A program made the translations under genes and the position numbers. Below are positions 10,019-20,734 of a stretch of 64,000 bases of DNA, one piece after another. The notes under the pieces are model-generated. The model had not been told where the DNA came from. It searched no databases and was given only the letters and a program-made list of their open reading frames with translations. The stretch comes from Pelobates cultripes (taxonomy: Eukaryota; Chordata; Amphibia; Anura; Pelobatidae), in NCBI GenBank assembly GCA_933207985.1, contig OW240921.1, forward strand, positions 108,055,193 through 108,119,192, read 5' to 3'. The stretch's first letter is position 1, and each line of letters opens with the position of its first letter.

Positions 10019-12391
10019 GGTAGACTTTAGTCTTGATAAAGTCTTGGTTATAGACGAAACGCGTAGACTTCCAGTCTATCTCTCTCTCACACCTTGGACT
10101 GAAGCCCCAGCGTGACCTCTTTCACCTGGCAGCAATTCCCTGCTGCAGAATCAGTCAGCAATTAGCGATCAGCCGAGGCGGTCACAAACACATACCTTTG
10201 GCGGGCAGATTGGCGTGCTCCCCCAGCCTGGCGTGAGGCACGGCGGACAGGGTAAGTTGCTCTGGCTTATCCCCAGAGTTTCTTCAGACTTGGGGTTCCA
10301 GTGCAGCTCCCTTAGCTGGCACTTATCGGTCATTATTAAGAGATTTGTGGCTGATTCGGAGCACAGACGGGTTTGTGCAGATAAAGGTGCATTGATGAAG
10401 ATTTCTGCCAAATCCATGCACCGGATCAAGAGAGCAGCTGCCAGAATACCATTACATAACAGCAAACAGATATTTGAAGTTGCTGGTGCCTCTGGAGTCC
10501 CACGGACATCAAGTTGTAGAGTCCTCCAGAGTCTTGCAACTGCATAAACCTTCTATTTGGCCACCACTAACCAATGCTCACAAGCAGAAACGGCTGCATT
10601 GGGCAGAAAAATACATGAAAACTAATTTTCAAACAGTCCTGTTCACTGATGAGTGCAGTGCAACCCTGGATGGTCCAGATGGATGGAGTAGTTGTTCAGG
10701 GGACTATAGTGTCCCTTTAATTTTCATATTAAACTTATTTGTAATTATAAAAAAACCTTTCCTTATTAAGGGAGCATTTTTTTGTACAAATGCCCCTTCG
10801 AAAGTATGATGTCATTACTTTTTTTAATTGATAATTTGTAACTAGGGTATATATACCCAGTAGGTATATGGTAGGCTTTAGTCTTGATAAAGTCTTGGTT
10901 ATAGACGAAACGCGTAGACTTCCAGTCTTTCTCTCTCTCACACCTTGGACTGAAGCCCCAGCGTGAACTCTTTCACCTGGCAGCAATTCCCTGCTGCAGA
11001 ATCAGCCAGCAATTAGCGATCAGCCGAAGCGGTCACAAACACATACCTTTGGCGGGAAGATTGGCGTGCTCCCCCAGCCTGGCGTGAGGCACGGCGGACA
11101 GGGTAAGTTGCTCTGGCTTATCCCCAGAGTTTCTTCAGACTTGGGGTTCCAGTGCAGCTCCCTTAGCTGGCACTTATTGGTCATTATTAAGAGATTTGTG
11201 GCTGATTCGGAGCACAGACGGGTTTGTGCAGATAAAGGTGCATTGATGAAGATTTCTGCCAAATCCATGCACCGGATCAAGAGAGCAGCTGCCAGAATAC
11301 CATTACATAACAGCAAACAGATATTTGAAGTTGCTGGTGCCTCTGGAGTCCCACGGACATCAAGTTGTAGAGTCCTCCAGAGTCTTGCAACTGCATAAAC
11401 CTTCTATTTGGCCACCACTAACCAATGCTCACAAGCAGAAACGGCTGCATTGGGCAGAAAAATACATGAAAACTAATTTTCAAACAGTCCTGTTCACTGA
11501 TGAGTGCAGTGCAACCCTGGATGGTCCAGATGGATGGAGTAGTTGTTCAGGGGACTATAGTGTCCCTTTAATTTTCATATTAAACTTATTTGTAATTATA
11601 AAAAAACCTTTCCTTATTAAGGGAGCATTTTTTAGTACAAATGCCCCTTCCAAAGTATGATGTCATTACTTTTTTTAATTGATAATTTGTAACTAGGGTA
11701 TATATACCCAGTAGGTATATGGTAGACTTTAGTCTTGATAAAGTCTTGGTTATAGACGAAACGCGTAGACTTCCAGTCTATCTCTCTCTCACACCTTGGA
11801 CTGAAGCCCCAGCGTGAACTCTTTCACCTGGCAGCAATTCCCTGCTGCAGAATCAGTCAGCAATTAGCGATCAGCCGAAGCGGTCACAAACACATACCTT
11901 TGGCGGGCAGATTGGCGTGCTCCCCCAGCCTGGCGTGAGGCACGACGGACAGGGTAAGTTGCTCTGGCTTATCCCCAGAGTTTCTTCAGACTTGGGGTTC
12001 CAGTGCAGCTCCCTTAGCTGGCACTTATCGGTCATTATTAAGAGATTTGTGGCTGATTCGGAGCACAGACGGGTTTGTGCAGATAAAGGCGCATTGATGA
12101 AGATTTCTGCCAAATCCATGCACCGGATCAAGAGAGCAGCTGCTAAAATACCATTACATAACAGCAAACAGATATTTGAAGTTGCTGGTGCCTCTGGAGT
12201 CCCACGGACATCAAGTTGTAGAGTCCTCCAGAGTCTTGCAACTGCATAAACCTTCTATTTGGCCACCACTAACCAATGCTCACAAGCAGAAACGGCTGCA
12301 TTGGGCAGAAAAATACATGAAAACTAATTTTCAAACAGTCCTGTTCACTGATGAGTGCAGTGCAACCCTGGATGGTCCAGATGGATGGAGT
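9839..12391. repeat. Three tandem 851-bp composite units
   Basis: Units are 9839-10689, 10690-11540 and 11541-12391, each exactly 851 bp with only scattered substitutions. Each unit holds the right end of the TTAA MITE, the Penelope-like flank, a hammerhead-like motif, about 270 bp of leader-like sequence and the first part of a Tc1 transposase. Junctions read GGAGTAG/TTGTTCAGG and share a 3-base overlap (AGT) between the left breakpoint (9839) and the right breakpoint (12392), as expected from a microhomology-mediated tandem duplication. Twin ORFs repeated every 851 bp are copies of the same transposase remnant. Confidence 0.95.
10029..10069 (+). ncRNA. Hammerhead-ribozyme-like motif (unit 1)
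   Basis: The order matches a type I hammerhead: stem I AGTC (10029-10032) with GACT (10066-10069); core TTGATAA (10033-10039) against consensus CUGAUGA; stem II GTCT (10041-10044) with AGAC (10052-10055); then GAAA (10056-10059), a minimal stem III, and GTA as possible cleavage triplet (10063-10065). The two core changes, C3 to U and G8 to A, would keep the C3-G8 pair as U-A. One extra A lies before stem II. Copies occur at +851 and +1702. Penelope-like elements are known to carry hammerheads. Activity is doubtful and this is not shown to be functional. Confidence 0.4.
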
Positions 12392-12696
12392 AGTGGATGG
12401 CTGGTGGACGGCCACCCTGTTCCAACAAGGCTGCGACGTCAGCAAGGAGGTGGTGGAGTCATGTTTTGGGAAGAGAGCTGGTCGGCCCCTTTAGGGTCTC
12501 CGAAGGTGTAAAGATGACCTCTGCAAAGTATGTGGAGTTTCTGACTGACCAATTTCTTTCCTGGTACAGAAGGAAGAACTATGCTTTCCTTAATAAAATC
12601 ATCTTCATGCATGACAATGCACCATCTCATTCTGCAAAGAATACCTCTGCATCAATGGCTGCTATGGGGATAAAAGGAGAGAAAGTCATGGTGTAG
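12042..12696 (+). mobile_element. Tc1-like transposase fragment
   Basis: Translations across two frames give RFVADSEHRRVCADKG, MKISAKSMHRIKRAA, PPLTNAHKQKRLHWA, VLFTDECSATLDGPDGW (first catalytic Asp in FTDE), GGGGVMFW and FMHDNAPSHSAKNTS (second Asp). A frameshift lies near 12245, and the sequence ends at GEKVMV before the expected PDLNPIE block with the third acidic residue. The N-terminal helix-turn-helix is also missing. Two further copies in the tandem array (from about 10340 and 11191) stop at GPDGWSS where the unit boundary falls. Non-functional. Confidence 0.9.
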
Positions 12697-12699
12697 CCT

Positions 12700-12980
12700 C
12701 AGTGGCGTCTCTAGGATTCATTTGTCGGGGGGGCACATGGAGGGCCAGGGACAAAAGTAGGGGGGCACATTTATCCCCGCCCTCGCCGCAGTTTGACCCC
12801 GCCCCAGTCGCATGTTAAGCCACGCCCTCGACACAATGTGTTTTGTTTTTTTAATAATACCTGGTGGAGGATTCATTATTTTCCACCAGGGATTATTAAA
12901 AAAACAAACACATTATCCTTGATACAGTGCCATAGTTGCCAACATTTGAAAAAAAAATTCCAAGGACATTTTGCAGCACA
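12700..12980. repeat. Interspersed repeat with a small palindrome
   Basis: A GC-rich start (CAGTGGCGTCTCTAGGATTC) replaces the end of the Tc1 fragment. At 12836-12912 two arms of about 32 bp, containing TAATAATACCTGGTGGA and TCCACCAGGGATTATTA-like sequence, form a hairpin. No coding. Confidence 0.5.
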
Positions 12981-12984
12981 GCTA

Positions 12985-13385
12985 TCAATTACTGTCTGGG
13001 TATAATATCCCTGGACAGTGAGTGCTCTCTGTATAATACAGGGTTGTGTGTATAATAAATTGGGACATGGGGATTGGGACATGGGGTATTTGCTCAGCTA
13101 TCTGTATAATACAGATCTGTGTGTATATAATATCCCGGGATAGTCAGTGCTCCCTGTATAGTGCTGCTCTCTGTATAATACAGGTCTGTTTGTGTATAAT
13201 ATCCCAAGACAGAGAGCAGCACTATACAGGGAGCACTGACTGTCCCGGGATATTATACAGGCACAGGCCTGTATGATACAGAGAGCAGCACTATACAGGA
13301 AGCACTGACTATCCAGGGATATTATATACACACAGATCTGTATTATACAGATAGCTGAGCATATACCCCATGTCCCAATCTCTAG
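12985..13385. repeat. Palindromic minisatellite
   Basis: A subunit of about 66-70 bp (GTCAGTGCTCCCTGTATAGTGCTGCTCTCTGTATAATACAGG in short pieces) is repeated and then inverted. The arm 13073-13204 is the reverse complement of about 13245-13380, and one extra subunit sits in the centre. As a result both strands encode almost the same spurious peptide (GTWGICSAICIIQICVYIIS). Confidence 0.8.
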
Positions 13386-13552
13386 ACTACTAGTACCTGT
13401 CAACAGCAGCTCCCAGGCACGTGTAACAGGGCTAAAGCTCACACAGATGATTCAGTGGTAAAGTGCACTCGCTGGCAGAGCCAAACTGGGAATCCCTGGG
13501 AATCCAAAGCAGCCCTGGAAAAAAAAAATGTATGCCATTCCTACAAGTCAAA

Positions 13553-13578
13553 ATATATATATATATATATATATATAG
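13553..13578. repeat. (TA)n microsatellite
   Basis: Uninterrupted alternating TA run. Confidence 0.9.
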
Positions 13579-13589
13579 TACAGTAAGCA

Positions 13590-13790
13590 CACAAGCTCAC
13601 TGACATGCGCAAATAGGCTTACTAACAGACAAAACTCTCTGACACACACAAGCTTACTACAGATACTGACTTGTATAAACAAGGCTCACTACAAAGAAGT
13701 TCAGGGACACACACAAGCTCACTAAAGGCAAGCTCACTGACACACACATGCTCACTAAATAAAAGCTCACTGACACACACAAGCAGTACC
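13590..13790. repeat. Degenerate tandem repeat (ACACACAAGCTCACTG)
   Basis: Imperfect repeats of CACACAAGCTCACTGA-like words. The minus-strand Ser/Val/Cys ORFs here are artefacts. Confidence 0.7.
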
Positions 13791-13868
13791 ATTTTAACAG
13801 AGTTAAGGGCCCCTGGGCAAAGCAATGCACTGGGGCCCTTCCTACACAACAACTCACAGGAATTTTAA

Positions 13869-14562
13869 TTATTGATAGACTGCTGAGTCCACACACAGAC
13901 TGCTGAGTCCATAAACACACACACACACACAGACTGCTGACTGCTGAGTCCATACACACACCGCGCACTGCTGAGTCCATACACACACACACAGACTGCT
14001 GAGTCCATACACACACACACAAACTGCTAGTCCACATGTACACACACACACACGCACACACACAGACTGCTGAGTCCATACACATGCACACAGACTGCTG
14101 AGTCCATACACACACACACAGACTGCTGAGTCCATACACACACAGACACAAACACAGACTGCTGAGCCCATACATACACACAGACTCACAGACTGTTGAG
14201 TCCATACACACACACACACACACATACACAGACTTCTGAGTCCCATACACACACAGACTGGTGAGTCCCATACACACACACAGACTGGTGAGTCCATACA
14301 CACACACACAGACTGCTGAGTCCATACACACACACACACACAGATTGCTGAGTCCATACACACACACACAAATTGCTGAGTCCATACACACACACACAGA
14401 CTACTAAGTCCATACACACACACACACAGATTGCTGAGTCCATACACACACACACAAATTGCTGAGTCCATACACACACACACAGACTGCTGAGTCCATA
14501 CACACACACACACACTGTTGAGTCCATACACACAGAGACTGCTGAGTCCATACACACACACA
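13869..14562. repeat. Minisatellite, unit about 27-30 bp
   Basis: About 25 copies of GACTGCTGAGTCCATACA plus a variable (CA)n spacer run into the assembly gap, so the true length is unknown. Several minus-strand ORFs reading Cys-Val-Tyr-Gly-Leu-Ser repeats derive from it. Confidence 0.95.
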
Positions 14563-14986
14563 NNNNNNNNNNNNNNNNNNNNNNNNNNNNNNNNNNNNNN
14601 NNNNNNNNNNNNNNNNNNNNNNNNNNNNNNNNNNNNNNNNNNNNNNNNNNNNNNNNNNNNNNNNNNNNNNNNNNNNNNNNNNNNNNNNNNNNNNNNNNNN
14701 NNNNNNNNNNNNNNNNNNNNNNNNNNNNNNNNNNNNNNNNNNNNNNNNNNNNNNNNNNNNNNNNNNNNNNNNNNNNNNNNNNNNNNNNNNNNNNNNNNNN
14801 NNNNNNNNNNNNNNNNNNNNNNNNNNNNNNNNNNNNNNNNNNNNNNNNNNNNNNNNNNNNNNNNNNNNNNNNNNNNNNNNNNNNNNNNNNNNNNNNNNNN
14901 NNNNNNNNNNNNNNNNNNNNNNNNNNNNNNNNNNNNNNNNNNNNNNNNNNNNNNNNNNNNNNNNNNNNNNNNNNNNNNNNNNNNNN
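14563..14986. other. Assembly gap (424 N)
   Basis: Run of N. It begins inside a minisatellite and ends inside a palindromic repeat. ORFs spanning it have no meaning. Confidence 1.
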
Positions 14987-15260
14987 AGGCGAGTGGCAAG
15001 TTGGGTGGTCGTGAAGGTGGGAGGCTAGCTGCGCGTATAGTAGGCGGGCGGCGAGGGAGCTGTGATGTCTCCGCTCTGCTCCCCCCACACGCCGCTTAGT
15101 GAGACCGGGTCCAGAATATGACATCATATTCTGGCCCCGGTCTCACTAAGTGCGAGGGCTGGGGGAGCTTAGCAGGGACATCACTGATCCCTCGCCGCCC
15201 ACCTACTGCTCACGCAGCTAGCCACCCACCTCCATAATTCCCTAGCCAGCCTCTCGCCCG
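14987..15260. repeat. GC-rich palindromic repeat
   Basis: Symmetric about 15122: CCGGGTCCAGAATATGAC pairs with GTCATATTCTGG-type sequence, and GGCGGCGAGGGA with TCCCTCGCCGCC. GGAGGCTAGCTGCGCG is also matched by its near complement further out. The left end is lost in the gap. Related sequence lies at about 1600-1725. Confidence 0.75.
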
Positions 15261-15329
15261 CTGGGCTCACATATCACAGACGCAAAGGCCAAATTCCTAG
15301 GCGCCATGGCGAGCTCTGTTTATGAAGTA

Positions 15330-16150
15330 TTGCCATGGTGGGGTTGCTGCTTGTAATGTGTAGGGAGACTGCATGTGGTTTTGCATGTGTAGGGATGCTG
15401 CTTGTGGGATTGTGTGCATACAGTGAGGATCCTTGTGGGTTTGCGTGTGTAGATGGGGCTGTGTGCAGTGTAGTATGTGAGTGGAGAGAGCTGGTTGTGT
15501 TGCAGTATGTGGGATAGAGGTTGCAGTAAATGCCTGGGGGATACTGGGGCTGTAGTGTGCATGAGAGTGTGTGTTTGTATGGATAATAGAGGCTCTACGA
15601 TGTGGGGGGGTATCAAGGCTACAGTGTGTATAGGTAGGATAGTGGCTGCAGTGTTTGGTGGGATAGGGGCTGTAGTATGTGCAGAAAAGGATAGGGGCTT
15701 TGGAGTGCAGGGGGGCATAAGGGCTTGTGGTGGGTGCTGAGGGGCATGGTAAGTGGAGAAAGGGCATACGGGCTGTAGTGGATGAGGTGGATACAGGGAG
15801 GGATAGAGATGGAGGTGGGTAGAGGGGGGGGTCATACAAGCTCTAGCAGGTTAGGTGGGCAGAGGGAGGGATAGAGCCTAAGATGGGTTCAGGAAGGCAA
15901 AGGGGCTATGGTGTGTGGAGTGAGGGGTAGAGGCTGAGGAGGGTGCAGGGAGGCATAAGGGCTGTGGTGGGTAAGGTGGATACAGGGAGGGATAAATATG
16001 GAGGTGGATGCTGGGGAGGGGACATATAAGCTGTAACAGGTTAAGTGGGTAGAGCCAGAGGTGGGTGCAGGAATGCATGGTGGTTGTGGTGGGTGTAGGG
16101 AGGGATAGGAGCTGTGGTAGGTGCCGGGGGGCATAGGGGTAGTGGAGAAT
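15330..16150. repeat. G-rich degenerate minisatellite
   Basis: Imperfect repeats of about 35-40 bp containing GGGATAGGGGCTGTAGTG and GGTGCAGGGAGGCATA. The minus-strand Pro/Tyr/His-rich ORFs are artefacts. Confidence 0.75.
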
Positions 16151-16497
16151 ATCTACAAAGCGCATACCGTGCTGACCCTGCCATACTGCCCCTAATCTTT
16201 ACAGTGCTCGCAGGCCTCTGGCCACAGGTAATATGTGAGGAATTATACCTTTCTGGCTGTGGATATTTGTGATCTCCTCAGCCAGACCCCAGACTGCCCC
16301 TGAACCCTCGGTCCATGACCGATCTGCCTGAGTGATCAGTCCAATCCTGTGTTCACAATTCTTTTACAACATCCCTTGCACATAAGTCTTTCAGCTCATG
16401 GCAAAAATTACTGTGCAGTGTCATTATGTGAAAGGGTTGCCTGATTGCCATTAATTATGTACATCTTGGATGAAATTAATGAACACAGTGTCCATTG
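16151..16497. other. Unique-looking sequence, no feature seen
   Basis: No ORF, repeat family or RNA gene is recognised. Confidence 0.4.
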
Positions 16498-16914
16498 CAA
16501 AGGAACACTCCAAGCACCATAACAACAAGAATATATATTCGTTGTTATTGTTCCAAGAGTGCTACGGTGCCCTTCCATTGTAAGAATCTTCTTAACTGGG
16601 GTCTATCAGACTCTTCTCCAAGCCTCCATAATATTCTAGTCGCATAAATATAAACTTCCATTAACTCTTTTCAGGACTAGTATATTGGCTGAGAGCGGCA
16701 GTTGATTGCTCGCAGCCAGTGAACTAAGTTCTTTTCTGTTGCTCAGATAGCGGAGGCTAAAACGATCGCCCAGAAGAACACAGGTACAAAGTCTAACTTT
16801 CTAAAACATTTTGACTACTACACAATGGGAGGTGCCAGGGTATTCCTGACATCATAGCCACTTCAAGAAGCTATAGTTGTTATGCTGATTGGAGGTTTCT
16901 TTAACCTACACAGC
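16498..16914. mobile_element. MITE related to the TTAA families
   Basis: Left end AAGGAACACTCCAAGCACCA and right end TTGGAGGTTTCTTTAA (TTAA at 16911-16914) are imperfect inverted termini. The left TTAA is lost. No coding. Confidence 0.55.
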
Positions 16915-17114
16915 CTGGTGTATGCATTTCTTATACGAGTTCCTGTTTAAGAGGTACCATGGCAACATTGGAGATTTCTTTTTATTTAATCAAATGACCT
17001 CCTAAATGTTATTTAATTAAAAGCTGACACTGATTTGGACGAATCGCAGTTAGTAATGAAACAAATTGCAACGCTTACCGAGCTAGTAGAACAATATGAC
17101 AAAGTAATGTGACG

Positions 17115-17520
17115 TACATATAATGGTTGCAGCTGCGACCAGGCCCCTCACTCAAGGGGGCCCGGCCGCCCTGCGGACCCCTGCGACCGGGTACCCGACG
17201 CAATGTTTTGCAGCCCCCGAACCGCCTGGGCCTCACGTTCAAGGGGCCCATCGAGTGGACCATGCTGTTAGGGCCACCCGATGGGTATGGATTTCCAGGG
17301 GGCCCGGTCAGCGCTGTAGCGCTTTAACAGCGCGACTGGTCCCCCTGTGATGAGATCACTGCTGGGAGGAAGTGACTGCCTAGGGGGGAAGTGAGAGGGG
17401 GGCAGTAAGAGGGAGGGGGCCCCATGGATCATTTTTGCACTGGGGCCCCAGGGAGGAGGGGGGGGGGGCATGGATCAGTTTCGCATCGGGGACCCATGGA
17501 TTGTGTGTACGCCACTGTGC
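17115..17520. repeat. GC-rich interspersed repeat
   Basis: GC content rises sharply compared with both sides. The segment ends in TGTGTACGCCACTG. ORFs here are short and on both strands, without recognisable domains. Related GC-rich repeats occur at about 13800 and 20590. Confidence 0.5.
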
Positions 17521-17766
17521 GCAGTGTGTTCATTTATTTTAACTGTATTACATTGTGTTATTGCTAAAATTTTTTTGGGAGATCAGACAGCTGTATTCCC
17601 TTTGTTTCTGATATTTTGGATGTTGTATAAGGGGACATACGCTGGGATAACCCTTGGGGAAAGCTGTACATAACGATATTGTCATAGATAAGTGCATTTA
17701 TTCCACAACTAAAACTAAGGTTGAGGTTGTGGGTTGGTGTTTATATAACTATTGACATACATATAA

Positions 17767-17783
17767 TTTTTTTTTTTTAAAGG
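17767..17783 (+). promoter_or_regulatory. Putative 3' splice site before the gig2-like ORF
   Basis: A T-tract (17767-17778) followed by AAAG (17779-17782) stands 4 bases before the ATG, and a similar T-rich tract plus AG precedes the pseudogene ATG (AG at 3053-3054). This suggests that a non-coding 5' exon is spliced in just ahead of the start codon. The upstream exon and promoter were not identified. Confidence 0.4.
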
Positions 17784-17786
17784 ACT

Positions 17787-18380
17787 ATGGCCTGTCTATA
17801 CTATCCAAATTACTATCTACAGAGTGGTGAAGAAAATATATGGTTGGAGGAGACCTTGCCCAACTTTCAAGATGTTCATCTATACAGTGGAAATCAACCA
17901 AGCGATGGAAGAATCTATGTCATGTATCACGGTACAACCACAGCAGCAGCATTACAAATCATCCTGACAGGTTTCCGTCAGTCAGAAGATGGAATGTTAG
18001 CAAAAGGAATCTACTTGAGCAGAGATCCAAGGAAGGCTGCTCGCTATCCCATCGGCGATAAAAGTGATCAGGTTATATTGAAACTCAGAGTAAATGTAGG
18101 AAGAGTTTTAAGGATAGATCGTCAGGGCCACCCTTTACAGAAGATATGGCACTTTGCAGGGTATGATACAGCCTGGGTGCCTACAAACTGTGGCATGATT
18201 GAAAGTGGATTAGAGGAGGAATGTGTTTGGGATCCCAAGAGGATCAAAGTGGTAGGATATGCTCAAACCCCACTAGATATATATTTGTATACATATATAT
18301 ATAGTGAGATGGAACGTCAATATGGTCTATATGTTCAACAGCAACTGTATAATTATTTTATTGAATTATACAGACAATAA
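17787..18380 (+). CDS. Gig2-like protein (PARP-fold, 197 aa)
   Basis: This is the only intact host-type ORF in the window. The protein matches the Gig2 family, small single-domain proteins related to the PARP catalytic fold. In fish, where they were found, they are induced by virus and interferon. Visible motifs: VMYHGTT with H48, GMLAKGIYLSRDPRKAARYP with Y76, LKLRVNVGRV, GYDTAWVPTNCGM (125-137) and SGLEEECVWDPKRIKVVG (140-157). By position H48, Y76 and E144 would correspond to the PARP H-Y-E triad, which is an inference. The C-terminal 40 residues are Tyr-rich. The start is supported by an A at -3 and G at +4 and by conservation in the pseudogene. AATAAA overlaps the stop codon. There is no signal peptide or membrane segment, so it is probably cytosolic. 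ADP-ribosyl transfer activity is not established. Confidence 0.88.
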   Translation: MACLYYPNYYLQSGEENIWLEETLPNFQDVHLYSGNQPSDGRIYVMYHGTTTAAALQIILTGFRQSEDGMLAKGIYLSRDPRKAARYPIGDKSDQVILKLRVNVGRVLRIDRQGHPLQKIWHFAGYDTAWVPTNCGMIESGLEEECVWDPKRIKVVGYAQTPLDIYLYTYIYSEMERQYGLYVQQQLYNYFIELYRQ

Positions 18381-18381
18381 A
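18376..18381 (+). terminator. AATAAA overlapping the gig2-like stop codon
   Basis: The AATAAA hexamer starts four bases before the end of the CDS and includes the TAA stop. Being inside the ORF it is unlikely to be the main signal. Alternatives lie at about 18597-18616 (AAATAAAGTAAAATAATAAAA). Confidence 0.35.
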
Positions 18382-18399
18382 AAAGGCATAGATTTTAAT

Positions 18400-19340
18400 A
18401 AGATGATAAATTATTTTGCAGTGACCTGATTTTTTTTTTTTTTTTAAGTGACAGTCCAGACATCAGCTTGCTGAAGTGCTATATATGTGAAAAGTTAGAT
18501 TGTGCTGTTTTTTTTTGTGTATTTTTTATTTTATTTATTTTTTTACTTCAACCAGTGTATTAATGGACAGCGCTGAGAAATGTGATAGTGCTTTACAAAT
18601 AAAGTAAAATAATAAAAATGTGTCCTCTTTTTTACATTTTACAAAAAGTGCAGTTTTACAAATTGGAAATATATAAAAAAAATATATATCACTCTTATTA
18701 ATGGAGTATATGCACCATCAATATGTCTTTTTTATCCATGTTTCATCATCTGTTCAACTTTCTTTTTATGGATTTGTGAATTCTTGCTATGTGTTCATTT
18801 TCTTATATTGTGCTTTACCATGCAGTGATTTTATTTTCATTTATTCAACATATTGTGGTTATTCACTCAACACCATTTGTTTTTGTCCGTATAGACAAAA
18901 TCCAATGTATTCAGTCTCCCAGAGCGAATCTGCAGCAATTATCCGAATGCATTCGGTGTCTGGATTAAATCGGGTTTTCTCATCCTAAGCCTGTACCACG
19001 TATAGGATCCTAAGGATTTACAAAACAACGGTTTTAATAAAATCTGGGGTCAAATGCGTTCGTCAGGGAGCACGTTCACAAATTATAATTCAGTTGCTAT
19101 CATGCAAGCGAATGAGAGTTTGAAGTACTATTTGCCAGCTAGCAATGCAAGGGTTAATTACGTAGTGGCTTGCTAGCTAATAATAAAGTAAACAAAGCAT
19201 ATGGGGTCAATAAGACATCTTGCTATTGTAGAGGTATTTTACCTCCGTATGCATCCTCCTGCCATGTGACAGATGGAGTAATACCTACTAACATGTTAAG
19301 ACTAGCAACTGGGCAGTTATTGCTTCACAATCACTAGTAA
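18400..19340. other. AT-rich 3' flank of the gig2-like gene
   Basis: Includes T-runs and a SINE-tail-like segment at about 18563-18605 (CAGCGCTGAGAAATG, GTGCTTTACAAATAA). The ORF at 18701-18988 has no recognisable domain and is judged spurious. Confidence 0.4.
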
Positions 19341-20720
19341 ATGTGTCATCCCTTGGGCTTTTTCCATATCTTGTCCCCTCCCCAGCCTCCACCGATGGGC
19401 GGCAAGTGGGTGCCCTAATTCATTATGTAACGGGGGTGGGCACACTATTATCCACCCCCCTACAAATAGAATGTCACCCCCCCCCCCCAAACAGGTGGCT
19501 TTGGATACTCAATTTCCTAGGAACACGCAATAAAAATAAATAACCCTACTTATCTTCCCTACCTCTGACCCTACAAATCGTGATAGGGCTGGTGGGCAGG
19601 TCAGCTTCCTCTCTACTACCCAGTCACCGAAGCTTGACCGGGGTCTCAGATGATGTCTTCCAACGGATCAAGCTGCAGCTTTCGCATCAACACCTCTGCA
19701 TAAAATGTCTCCAACTACTGCCTTTACAAAGGCACTTGAGGCTCTCAGGCCTAGCTCTTGACTAGTCCCAAGAATGGAACAAACACACAATAATTTATTG
19801 TCACTCAGGACTAGCCCCTAGTCATATTACATAAAGGGGTGGGAAGACCATAACTAACAAGACAGATCTCCCCTGCCTGCGGATACCATCATATGCAAAT
19901 CTTCCTGTATATCCAAAATTACCGAGTCTTGCTATTCGGGTGATATACATAACAGTTGCAACCAACAAATGATGTTGCACATAACTGTTGCAAGATCATC
20001 ACATCCAACAGGTGGTGGTGTACAGGCTCCACAGCCAAATCCACCTAGTTAATAGAAAGCATCAGCAGGACATGAGAGCGCACAAAACATTTAACAATAA
20101 TGCACACCCTACACCTATTACGGCCACAGGGGCACATAGAGGCCATAATATTAATTTTTTGAAAAACATGCTTCAACTTGTTTACCACTTAGTCTCCTGG
20201 GAAGGGGGTATATCCCTTAGTAAGCACGGTAGAATTGTGAAACGTATTTGGCTCTTATTTTACCCCTGTCCCCACTGAGGGAACACTATGTACATATTGT
20301 TTTTGGCTATACTACTGTTTTTCATATAAAAACTCACGCTGCCTGCAGTCTTTTCTGTGCTGATGGGCTCCATTTGCGGGGATTATTTTTATTCAGTTGA
20401 TCTCGGTTTGCTATGTATTGTCTAATTCACGTGCAATATGACAAAAATAAAGAATTATAAAAAAAGCAAAACACAATTTTTGTGCCTTTTATTCTTAACC
20501 ATATTTCCATTTTACACTAAGGCTCTAGCTGTTCACATCCTTCTAGCAGCTAGAAGTTTGGTTGCTGTGCATTGGAAATCCATTCAGGCCAGTGGCGAAA
20601 CTGCCCCTCGGTGCAGCCCGCACACTGATGGGGCCCATCGGTTGGCCCATGTACTTAGGGAAATCCGATTGGTATTGTTGAAAGGATCAGGCCAGCAGCA
20701 GGACCCCAGGCAAGCCACCC
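19341..20720. other. Mixed repeats, no gene
   Basis: A C-run at 19471-19486 and a GGGCGGCAAGTGGGTG segment resemble the minisatellite at 36190-36560. A weak hammerhead-like arrangement occurs at about 20216-20250 (CTTAGTAAGCAC, then GTGAAACGTATTTGG). From 20590 to 20720 there is a fragment of a GC-rich interspersed repeat. No ORF is convincing. Confidence 0.35.
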
Positions 20721-20734
20721 TCCTGCACATAAAA

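Noticed and set aside
13445..13530. tRNA-like or SINE head (AGTGGTAAAGTGCACTCGC)
   Set aside because: No cloverleaf could be drawn and no B-box of the form GGTTCGAATCC is present.
13869..14562. CRISPR-like regular repeats
   Set aside because: Spacers are only variable CA runs, no cas genes exist, and the sequence is vertebrate-like. It is a minisatellite.
13869..15127. Long ORFs crossing the N run
   Set aside because: They consist of unknown residues plus minisatellite translation.
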